Positions 1-5,580 of a stretch of 5,667 nt of DNA are shown here, in pieces (within the stretch, counting starts at the first letter, position 1; the number at the start of each line of letters is the position of its first letter). The notes below the pieces were generated by a model. The model was not told where the DNA came from. It saw nothing but the letters and a program-made list of their open reading frames with translations, and ran no database searches. Both the position numbers and the translations under genes were made by a program. Origin of the DNA: Burkholderiales bacterium (lineage in GTDB: Bacteria > Pseudomonadota > Gammaproteobacteria > Burkholderiales > Thiobacillaceae); NCBI GenBank assembly GCA_005793645.1, contig SXRG01000095.1:1-5667 (forward strand), read 5' to 3'.

Positions 1-29
1 AACTGTTGCGGCATATGCTGCTAGCCATG
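1..29. other. Non-clpB sequence beyond the clpB breakpoint
   Basis: Reading clpB on the minus strand, the conserved protein stops matching after codon 201 (two Asn residues). The family continues with Pro-Val-Leu-Ile-Gly-Glu-Pro and the Walker A loop, but none of the three minus-strand frames in these 29 bases encodes that. Three six-base palindromes are packed here: CATATG at 12-17, GCTAGC at 20-25 and CCATGG at 25-30. These match NdeI, NheI and NcoI sites, which often occur together in synthetic linkers. In one plus-strand frame the stretch reads as a hydrophobic peptide, so it may instead be ordinary genomic DNA from elsewhere. The stretch is too short to identify. Confidence 0.5.
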
Positions 30-632
30 GTTGTTCTTGGTGCGCCGCTGCAATACTTGGATGGCACGACGGATCTCGTCATCGCGGCCGATTACCGGGT
101 CGAGCTTGCCCAGCCGGGCGCGCTCGGTCAGGTCGAGTGTGTATTTTTTCAATGCCTCGCGGCTCCCTTCAGCATCGGCCGAGTCCACCTTGTCGCTGCC
201 GCGCAGCGCATCGATGGCCGCCTCCAGGTGCGCACGGTCAGCGCCGTGCTGCTTAAAAATGCGTCCGGCGTCGCCCTTATCGGACACGCAGGCGAGCAGG
301 AACATCTCGCTGGCGATGAAACTGTCGCCGCGCTTCGCCGCTTCCTTGTCCGTCAGGTTGAAAAGCTGGGTCAGCTCGCGCGACCCCTGCACCTCGGCAT
401 GTTCACCCTCCACCTTGGGCAAATGGTCGAGCGACTTCTGGATGGCCGTCACCAACGCCGGCACACGCACCCCAGCGCGTTGCAAAAGCGCGCGCGAACC
501 GCCGTCTTCCTGATTGAGCAAGGCGGCAAGCACATGCAACGGCTCGATATACGGGTTGTCATTACCCAGCGCCAGGCTCTGGGCGTCCTGGATGGCCTGC
601 TGGAACGGCGTGGTCAGTTTGTCAAATCGCAT
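21..632 (-). CDS. clpB: ATP-dependent chaperone ClpB, N-terminal fragment (truncated)
   Basis: ClpB is the cytosolic Hsp100 disaggregase. It threads aggregated protein through a hexameric ring and works with DnaK/DnaJ/GrpE. The start at 632 (MRFDKLTTPFQQAIQDAQSL) is the typical family N-terminus and is preceded by AAAGGA nine bases upstream. Residues 1 to about 145 are the double Clp_N substrate-binding domain, including the IEPLHVLAALL helix. Residues of about 160-201 begin AAA+ domain 1, with the recognisable LDPVIGRDDEIRRAIQVLQR segment. The match ends at residue 201 and is followed by His, Gly and a stop at 21-23. Family members run to about 860 residues and continue directly into the Walker A motif, so this product would have no ATPase site, no middle coiled coil and no second AAA+ domain. 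The cut is abrupt and no neighbouring frame restores the protein, so it is a breakpoint and not a simple frameshift. The family call is secure; whether the truncation is biological is doubtful. Confidence 0.93.
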   Translation of the reverse strand: MRFDKLTTPFQQAIQDAQSLALGNDNPYIEPLHVLAALLNQEDGGSRALLQRAGVRVPALVTAIQKSLDHLPKVEGEHAEVQGSRELTQLFNLTDKEAAKRGDSFIASEMFLLACVSDKGDAGRIFKQHGADRAHLEAAIDALRGSDKVDSADAEGSREALKKYTLDLTERARLGKLDPVIGRDDEIRRAIQVLQRRTKNNHG

Positions 633-641
633 GGCATTGAT

Positions 642-647
642 TCCTTT
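642..647 (-). promoter_or_regulatory. Ribosome binding site of clpB
   Basis: The minus strand reads AAAGGA nine bases before the ATG at 632. An out-of-frame ATG lies five bases before the true start. The reading frame starting at 632 gives the canonical ClpB N-terminus, which fixes the start. Confidence 0.6.
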
Positions 648-665
648 AAAGTTTCTGTTGCCACT

Positions 666-3350
666 CTAAATAGGGCAAGGCGTCGGGATTTCAACTGCTA
701 CCGCTGTGCGTTTATATTCCGGCGTATGCACGAAGCGGTCGCGATGCGGACCGGTCACGGCATTAAGCCTTACGGCGGGATCATGGAAGGTCGCAAACAA
801 TTCACCTGGTTTGAGCGAGGCATCGATACGCAGCGGTAAATCTGCACCGCCGTAACGACTCCGCAAACGGACACGCTGTCCTTCCTTCAACGCCAAATGC
901 TGCGCATCCTCAGGCGACATGTCGAGGGTATCAGTCGGTCGCAACTGCAAATTGGGCGTACGCGCCGTCATCGTCGCCGCGTTGAACGCATACAGCGTAC
1001 GACCGGTCATTAGCAAGAATGGAAACTCAGCATCGGGCACCTCCGGGCTGGGGTAGTAGCTCAGCGGTTTGAGTTTTGCCGGTGTTCCCATCGGGAAACC
1101 CTCGCTATGCAGAAAAGGTGTGCCGGGGTGATCGGCGTCCGGGCACGGCCATTGCAGCCCCCCACCTTCCAGGCGGGCATAGGTCATGCCTCCCGCCGCC
1201 GGCCAAACCCGGATGATCTCGGCCCAAATAGACTCAGCCGAATCGAATCCAAACGACGCCGCGCCCCCCATGGCCGCGGCCACCGCAACAAGGATCTGCC
1301 AGTCAGGCAACGCCTCTCCTGGAGGTGGGACAGCGGGGCGAATGCGCTGCACGCGGCGTTCCGCATTCATGGTGGTACCGTCCTTTTCAAACGGAGAGGC
1401 CGCCGGCAGGAAGACATGCGCGTATTCGCGTGCAGTCTCGGTCAGAAACAGGTCCTGCACGATCAAAAGCTCCAGCTTGGCCAAAGACAGGTCGACCGCC
1501 GCACGATTGGCATTGGAATGCAGGATGTCATAACCAATACACCAAAGCCCCTTCAGACGACCGGCCACAGCAGCGTCCATCATCTGCGGCATATCCAAAC
1601 CCTGCGCTGTAGGCAGCTCACCACCCCAGTGCCCGGCAAATGCCTCTCGCCCCTCGTTGATACCTATGCCACCGGTCAGCGTGCCTGGATCACAGCCCAT
1701 GTGCGCCGCGCCCTGAACATTGTTCTGTCCGCGCAGTGGGTTAACGCCCGCACCGGGTCTGCCAATATTGCCGGTTAACAAGGCTAGGTTGACCAGTGCC
1801 ATGACCGATTCGACACCCTGCACCTGCTCGGTCATACCCAAACCATGGACCATCAAGGCCGGCCTTGTAGTCGCATACAGACGGGCTGCCTGGCGAATCA
1901 ACTCGGCCTCAATGCCGCACAATGGTGCGGCCCGTTCCGGGGTCCAGTCGGACAGGTGTGCTACCAGTTCAGCGAAACCCTCCGTTCGCGCCGCGACGAA
2001 TCCAGCGTCATACAAACCTTCACTCACAATCACCTGCGCCATCGCATTGAGGAGCGGAATATTGCCACCGAGCCGCAGGGCCAGGTGCAGGTCGGCGATC
2101 GCTGCCAATTCGATGCGACGCGGGTCGATGACAATCAGCCGTGCGCCGCGCCGTACGGCCTGGCGAATGCGTTCACCGATGATTGGGTGGTTTTCGGTCG
2201 GATTGGCCCCACAGACCAAGATGAGCCCGGCGCGTTCAATATCATCAAACGCATTGGTCGCCGCACCTGCGCCCAACATCGACTTCATCGCAGCCGCTGT
2301 CGGTGTATGGCAAACGCGTGCGCAACTATCAATATTGTTTGTGCCCAACACCTGACGCGCAAATTTCTGCGCAATGTAATTATCTTCGTTACTCGCGCGC
2401 GCAGACCCTAGAACACCAAGGCTATCAGCCCCATCACGGCAGCGGATTCGATCAAGCTCTGCCGCAATAAAAGTAATGACATCCTTCCAGCTAACTTCAT
2501 GCCAAACACCCTCAATACGGCGCATCGGCCGGGTCACGCGATCAGATGAGGCATTGAAGTCAAAGGCATAGCGACCCTTCACACACAGATGCCCTTTATT
2601 GACCTGGGCATCGGCCGCCGGTCGCGCCGCCACGATGCGCGCGTCACAAGTTCCCAGTTCCAGCTCACAACCCACGCCGCAATATGGACATACCGTGCGT
2701 GTCCAGCGCGTCGGTGCCGGCCGCTCGCGGCTGGATCGATCGACAATGGCACCGCTCGGACAAGTATCGGCGCAAGCACCACAGCTCACGCAGGCACTGG
2801 CCAGCAGACGATCAGCACCGGCCGGGACAACCCGCGTTTGATCGCCGCGTCCCAATGCATGCCAAACGGAATGCCCCTGCAACTCAGTACAGATACGCAC
2901 ACAGCGCAGACATAACACACAGCGCCGCATATCGACCGCGAGGTAAGGATGCGCCGTATCGATGAACGGTTCACCGGGCACAAGCTCGCCTTGTGCCCTC
3001 ACGCCATAAGCACGCAATAGCGCATGGAAAGGCCTGTCCGGTTCGGCCTCAATAACCTCTGACGGATAGTGACGCGCCAACCAGACCAATACGGCACGCC
3101 GACCGGATTCAATCTCAGGGCTGTTGGTCAGCACCCGCATCCCGTCGCTAACCAAAGTAGCGCAGGCCGGCACAGGTCTGGGCTGACCTTCCACCAACAC
3201 CAAACACAACCGGCAACCACCCACGGGCCTCAAACGCGAGTCATGACACAGCGTCGGCAGATCCATACCGACATAACGCACGGCCCCGAGCAAGGTCAGC
3301 CCCTCAGGTAGGCTGTATGTACAACCATTGATGATGAGGCTGACCGACAT
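666..3350 (-). CDS. fdhA: Formate dehydrogenase catalytic (alpha) subunit, molybdopterin type, Cys-containing
   Basis: This protein oxidises formate to CO2 at a bis-pterin molybdenum or tungsten centre and passes electrons through iron-sulfur clusters. Its 894 residues are full length for the FdsA-like class. The N-terminal ferredoxin-like domain has [2Fe-2S] cysteines C35, C46, C49 and C63. Two [4Fe-4S] ferredoxin motifs follow: C144/C147/C150/C154 and C187/C190/C193/C197. The catalytic domain has the cluster motif C221/C224/C228/C256 followed by Lys258, and the active site RVCHTPT with C347-H348; codon 347 is TGC, so it needs no selenocysteine. NPTENHP at 383-389 and the pterin-contacting RPGAGVNPLRGQNN at 531-544 are typical. 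The C-terminal molybdopterin dinucleotide-binding barrel spans about 775-890. There is no twin-arginine signal, so it is probably cytoplasmic. The His-Cys3 cluster of NuoG/FdsA relatives is missing: H94 is followed by no cysteine until C144. No beta/gamma partner subunits or fdhD lie in the window, so the electron acceptor is unknown. The ATG at 3350 has AGGGG four bases upstream. Confidence 0.92.
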   Translation of the reverse strand: MSVSLIINGCTYSLPEGLTLLGAVRYVGMDLPTLCHDSRLRPVGGCRLCLVLVEGQPRPVPACATLVSDGMRVLTNSPEIESGRRAVLVWLARHYPSEVIEAEPDRPFHALLRAYGVRAQGELVPGEPFIDTAHPYLAVDMRRCVLCLRCVRICTELQGHSVWHALGRGDQTRVVPAGADRLLASACVSCGACADTCPSGAIVDRSSRERPAPTRWTRTVCPYCGVGCELELGTCDARIVAARPAADAQVNKGHLCVKGRYAFDFNASSDRVTRPMRRIEGVWHEVSWKDVITFIAAELDRIRCRDGADSLGVLGSARASNEDNYIAQKFARQVLGTNNIDSCARVCHTPTAAAMKSMLGAGAATNAFDDIERAGLILVCGANPTENHPIIGERIRQAVRRGARLIVIDPRRIELAAIADLHLALRLGGNIPLLNAMAQVIVSEGLYDAGFVAARTEGFAELVAHLSDWTPERAAPLCGIEAELIRQAARLYATTRPALMVHGLGMTEQVQGVESVMALVNLALLTGNIGRPGAGVNPLRGQNNVQGAAHMGCDPGTLTGGIGINEGREAFAGHWGGELPTAQGLDMPQMMDAAVAGRLKGLWCIGYDILHSNANRAAVDLSLAKLELLIVQDLFLTETAREYAHVFLPAASPFEKDGTTMNAERRVQRIRPAVPPPGEALPDWQILVAVAAAMGGAASFGFDSAESIWAEIIRVWPAAGGMTYARLEGGGLQWPCPDADHPGTPFLHSEGFPMGTPAKLKPLSYYPSPEVPDAEFPFLLMTGRTLYAFNAATMTARTPNLQLRPTDTLDMSPEDAQHLALKEGQRVRLRSRYGGADLPLRIDASLKPGELFATFHDPAVRLNAVTGPHRDRFVHTPEYKRTAVAVEIPTPCPI
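668..695 (-). promoter_or_regulatory. Predicted sigma-32 (RpoH) heat-shock promoter for clpB
   Basis: The minus strand carries GTTGAAA at 695-689, a 13-base spacer, and CCCTATTT at 675-668. The known sigma-32 consensus is CTTGAAA, about 13-15 bases, CCCCATNT, so each element differs at a single position and the spacing fits. The site lies inside the last codons of the formate dehydrogenase gene, and its -10 element overlaps that gene's TAG stop. Transcription would start near 661 and leave a leader of about 28 bases before the clpB ATG. clpB is a classic RpoH target, which supports the call. The motif match is seen in the sequence; activity is inferred. Confidence 0.7.
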
Positions 3351-3354
3351 GCGT

Positions 3355-3359
3355 CCCCT
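3355..3359 (-). promoter_or_regulatory. Ribosome binding site of the formate dehydrogenase gene
   Basis: The minus strand reads AGGGG four bases before the ATG at 3350. The translation that follows begins directly with the beta strand of the [2Fe-2S] domain, so both the ribosome site and the protein alignment support this start. Confidence 0.6.
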
Positions 3360-3369
3360 TTCAGTATTA

Positions 3370-3385
3370 GCTCACCCCGTTGAGC
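3370..3385 (-). promoter_or_regulatory. Small inverted repeat in the formate dehydrogenase leader
   Basis: GCTCA at 3370-3374 and TGAGC at 3381-3385 form a perfect five-base-pair stem around a six-base loop. The repeat ends about 20 bases before the formate dehydrogenase ATG, just upstream of its ribosome binding site. It could be an operator half-site pair or a small leader hairpin affecting translation. The stem is short and could arise by chance; I do not recognise a specific regulator or a molybdenum-cofactor riboswitch. Confidence 0.25.
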
Positions 3386-3601
3386 CACGAAAAACAATAC
3401 GAGAACCAACCTCCCTATTTATAGATCATGTATACCCTGCAGGCATAACGGATAGCCGCCTCATGCATTCATTATGCGTCCCGGTGCAGGAAAAGTAACC
3501 GGCACCTTGGCAGGCGTGTGGGCGCAACGCGCATCCACGGTATGATCACACCCCATATCGACCCAACGCACGCCCTTCCCGAATACCTAGCAAACGAACC
3601 C

Positions 3602-4438
3602 ATGGATACGATCCTCGAAGACACCCTCGCCGAAAATGTCCGCACTGCCCTCGCTGAGGATATCGGCACGGGTGACCTAACGGCCAAGCTCCTGCCCGCC
3701 GAGCAGACCGCCACGGCGCGTATCACCACTCGCGAGGCAGCGGTTCTGGCCGGACGACCCTGGTTTGACGCCTGTTTCCGGACCCTCGATCCAAACTGCA
3801 CGCTGACCTGGCTAGCCGCCGACGGCGAGGCAATCGAGACCGGCCAGATCCTGGCCGAGGTCAGTGGCAACGCCCGCGCCCTGCTCTCGGCCGAACGCCC
3901 TGCGCTCAATTTTTTGCAAACGCTATCGGCCATCGCCACCCAGACCCGCGACTATGTTGAGGCCGTGGCCGGCACCCAGGCTCGCATCCTGGACACCCGA
4001 AAAACCCTGCCGGGCCTGCGCATAGCCTCAAAATACGCGGTGCGCATGGGCGGTGGTAAAAACCATCGCGTCGGCCTATTTGATGGCATCCTGATCAAAG
4101 AGAACCACATTGCGGCGGCAGGGAGCATCGCGACGGCCCTGATCGCCGCGCGTCAACTGGCTGCCCCCAGCGTCTCGATCCAGATCGAGGTCGAATCACT
4201 GGCCGAGCTGGAACAGGCCCTCCACGCCGGTGCACAGCTTATCCTGCTGGACAACTTTTCGACCGACATGATGCGCGAGGCTGTGCGTCTGACCGCTGGG
4301 CGCGCTGAACTGGAAGCATCGGGAGGGGTGGATCTTCACAGTGTACGGGCCATCGCGCAAACCGGCGTGGACCGCATCTCGATCGGCGCACTGACCAAGA
4401 ACATCCGCGCCGTCGATCTCTCGATGCGTTTTGTTTAA
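3602..4438 (+). CDS. nadC: Nicotinate-nucleotide pyrophosphorylase, carboxylating (quinolinate phosphoribosyltransferase)
   Basis: NadC converts quinolinate and phosphoribosyl pyrophosphate to nicotinate mononucleotide, CO2 and pyrophosphate. This is the step after NadB and NadA in de novo NAD synthesis, in the cytosol. Counting from the ATG at 3602 (278 residues), the N-terminal domain carries NVRTALAEDIGTGDLTA at 12-28. The barrel domain carries the substrate-binding LDTRKTLPGLR (130-140), NHR (154-156), IKENH (165-169), EVES (196-199), LDNF (216-219), ASGG (239-242) and SIGALT (260-265). All expected catalytic and phosphate-binding motifs are present and the gene looks intact. I chose 3602 because it gives the usual family length of about 280 residues. 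In-frame ATG at 3542 (298 residues) and GTG at 3518 (306 residues) are also possible, and none of the three has a strong ribosome binding site. It is transcribed divergently from the formate dehydrogenase gene and convergently with thrC, so it is probably its own transcription unit. Confidence 0.95.
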   Translation: MDTILEDTLAENVRTALAEDIGTGDLTAKLLPAEQTATARITTREAAVLAGRPWFDACFRTLDPNCTLTWLAADGEAIETGQILAEVSGNARALLSAERPALNFLQTLSAIATQTRDYVEAVAGTQARILDTRKTLPGLRIASKYAVRMGGGKNHRVGLFDGILIKENHIAAAGSIATALIAARQLAAPSVSIQIEVESLAELEQALHAGAQLILLDNFSTDMMREAVRLTAGRAELEASGGVDLHSVRAIAQTGVDRISIGALTKNIRAVDLSMRFV

Positions 4439-4448
4439 CCCCTGCGTA

Positions 4449-4486
4449 GCCTGATCCGAGCGAAACGATCAAACGGCTAATCAGGC
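4449..4486. terminator. Weak hairpin in the convergent nadC/thrC gap
   Basis: GCCTGAT at 4449-4455 pairs with ATCAGGC at 4480-4486, a seven-base-pair stem around a 24-base loop; the right arm covers the thrC stop codon. Competing shorter stems exist: TAGCC 4447-4451 with GGCTA 4475-4479, and TGATC 4452-4456 with GATCA 4467-4471. No T-run follows on either strand, so this is not a classical intrinsic terminator. Its position between two convergent stops makes a shared bidirectional terminator reasonable, but the call is weak. Confidence 0.3.
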
Positions 4487-5569
4487 AGCTATCACACGCG
4501 CCGCGATAAACGCCTTGACCGCTTCGGCATCCGCATCCAGCGTAGCCAAGCGTTGCGGCAGGTCTTCAAGGTGGGCAAGTTGCGCCGGACGCTCCGGCTG
4601 GCAGCCCAGGGCCTCGACGATGGCGTCCTCGAACTTGGCCGGTAGCGCCGTTTCCAAACAAACCAATGGCACCCCTGGAACCTTATACGGCAATGCCGCA
4701 TTAAGCCCATCGGCGGTGTGTGGATCAATCATCACCGCGCTGCTTTTCCAAACACGGCGGATGGTGGCAATGCGCGCCGCATGGTCACTGCGTCCCGAGG
4801 CAAAACCCAGTTCAGCCATGCGGTCAAACATGCCCTCGACCTTCAGGTCTACCGCACCGCCGGTATCAACGGCCTGCCATAACCGTGCCAGTTTGGCAGG
4901 ATCACAACCACATAAGTCATAGGCGAAACGCTCGAAGTTGGAGGCCTTGGAAATGTCCATCGAGGGGCTGGATGTGTGATGGGTTTCCTTGCGCGGGCGG
5001 TAGATGCCAGAGTGGAAACACTCATCCAAGACATCGTTTTCGTTGGTGGCCGCGATGATCTGATGAATCGGCAGGCCCATTTGCCGCGCCAAATGGCCGG
5101 CGTAAGCGTTGCCAAAATTTCCGGAGGGGACGGCAAAGCTGACCTTTTGATCGTTACCCTGGGTCACCGCAAAATAGGCCTTGAAGTAATACACCGACTG
5201 CGCCACCACGCGCGTCCAGTTGATCGAATTGACCGCGCCGAGCCGGTATTTGACCTTGAAAGCCAGGTCATTAGAGGCCGCCTTGACGATGTCCTGACAC
5301 GGATCGAACGCAGCGCGAATGGCAATGTTGTGGATATTGGCATCTGGCAAGCTGTACATCTGCGCCTGCTGAAAGCGCGTCATGCCCACAACCGGCGAGA
5401 GCATGAAGACCTGGACATGCCGCTTGCCGCGCAGGGCGTATTCGGCCGCCGAGCCGGTGTCTCCCGAGGTGGCACCGAGGATGTTGATGTCGCGGCCAGT
5501 CTTGTCGAGCGCGTACTCGAACAGATTGCCAAGCAACTGCATGACTTCGATCAGTTCGGATTTGTTCAT
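4481..5569 (-). CDS. thrC: Threonine synthase, 5'-truncated and joined to a foreign start
   Basis: Threonine synthase converts O-phosphohomoserine to threonine and phosphate using PLP. The open frame has 362 residues. From residue 10 it matches the ThrC family: MQLLGNLFEY at 10-19, the substrate-binding GATSGDTGSAAE at 32-43, PLP-phosphate loop VPSGNFGN at 147-154, TNENDVL at 175-181, SSPSMDISKASNFER at 200-214, and a normal C-terminus. The family is about 460-480 residues long. Roughly the first 100 residues are missing, including the LAFKDMA segment whose lysine forms the Schiff base with PLP and which normally sits immediately before MQLLGN. In its place stand nine residues, MNKSELIEV, that look like the start of an HU or IHF protein. 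As written, the product could not bind PLP covalently and would be inactive. Homology therefore covers 4481-5542; the start at 5569 is a good ribosome-bound start borrowed from another gene. A homoserine dehydrogenase gene, a common upstream partner, is not visible. The family call is secure; the joint is probably an artefact or a rearrangement. Confidence 0.92.
   Translation of the reverse strand: MNKSELIEVMQLLGNLFEYALDKTGRDINILGATSGDTGSAAEYALRGKRHVQVFMLSPVVGMTRFQQAQMYSLPDANIHNIAIRAAFDPCQDIVKAASNDLAFKVKYRLGAVNSINWTRVVAQSVYYFKAYFAVTQGNDQKVSFAVPSGNFGNAYAGHLARQMGLPIHQIIAATNENDVLDECFHSGIYRPRKETHHTSSPSMDISKASNFERFAYDLCGCDPAKLARLWQAVDTGGAVDLKVEGMFDRMAELGFASGRSDHAARIATIRRVWKSSAVMIDPHTADGLNAALPYKVPGVPLVCLETALPAKFEDAIVEALGCQPERPAQLAHLEDLPQRLATLDADAEAVKAFIAARVIAA
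5543..5569 (-). pseudogene. Start of an HU/IHF-type nucleoid protein gene (first codons only)
   Basis: The first eight residues, MNKSELIE, are the characteristic opening of HU (MNKSELID/E) and also resemble IHF-beta (MTKSELIER). These small DNA-bending proteins of about 90-95 residues act on the nucleoid. After Val9 the sequence jumps in frame into threonine synthase, so the rest of the helix-turn-helix and the DNA-binding arm are absent. The stretch starts at an ATG with an AGGGGAA ribosome site, as a real gene start would. Eight residues are little evidence, but the combination of sequence, start codon and ribosome site at the exact point where ThrC homology is lost makes the reading plausible. 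The alternative is a short random N-terminus. Confidence 0.5.
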
Positions 5570-5573
5570 CAGG

Positions 5574-5580
5574 TTCCCCT
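5574..5580 (-). promoter_or_regulatory. Strong ribosome binding site before the HU-like start
   Basis: The minus strand reads AGGGGAA four bases before the ATG at 5569, one of the best ribosome sites in the window. This supports 5569 as a genuine translation start of some gene and argues against an internal position of thrC, where no such site is expected. Confidence 0.55.

Larger units (their letters stand above)
3351..3601. other. Divergent intergenic region between the formate dehydrogenase gene and nadC
   Basis: About 250 bases separate the two divergent starts, and the part at 3361-3475 is visibly richer in A and T than the genes. Both promoters should lie here, but I see no pair of -35 and -10 boxes good enough to mark. 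The minus strand has TATAAA at 3425-3420 without a convincing -35 box at the right distance. No GG/GC pair typical of sigma-54 stands out. An eight-base palindrome, CCTGCAGG, lies at 3436-3443. The nadC reading frame stays open back to 3449, so the 3449-3601 part could be coding only if an unusual start were used; GTG at 3518 and ATG at 3542 are the in-frame options. Confidence 0.5.

Noticed and set aside
1..29. clpB ended by a simple frameshift
   Set aside because: None of the three frames beyond codon 201 encodes the conserved Pro-Val-Leu-Ile-Gly-Glu-Pro sequence, so the DNA itself is different.
6..839. Long plus-strand open frame of 277 residues opposite clpB and the formate dehydrogenase 3' end
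   Set aside because: It runs antisense to two strongly conserved proteins, crosses the gap between them, has no recognisable domain and an arginine/glutamine-rich composition typical of shadow frames in GC-rich DNA.
2310..2312. Possible selenocysteine codon at the formate dehydrogenase active site
   Set aside because: The codon is TGC (GCA on the plus strand), so the enzyme uses cysteine and needs no SECIS element.
1720..2411. Plus-strand open frames of about 190-210 residues within the formate dehydrogenase gene
   Set aside because: They lie entirely antisense to the catalytic domain, whose motifs explain the sequence; no ribosome sites or familiar motifs.
3420..3475. Sigma-70 promoters for nadC or the formate dehydrogenase gene (TATAAA, CATTAT and similar boxes)
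   Set aside because: None has a recognisable -35 box at 16-18 bases, so they are not better than chance in AT-rich DNA.
3351..3517. Molybdenum-cofactor riboswitch upstream of the formate dehydrogenase gene
   Set aside because: Only a five-base-pair hairpin is visible; I could not recognise the conserved core of that RNA family.
3472..3939. Minus-strand 155-residue open frame over the nadC start
   Set aside because: It is serine/arginine-rich, antisense to conserved nadC motifs, and has no homologous features.
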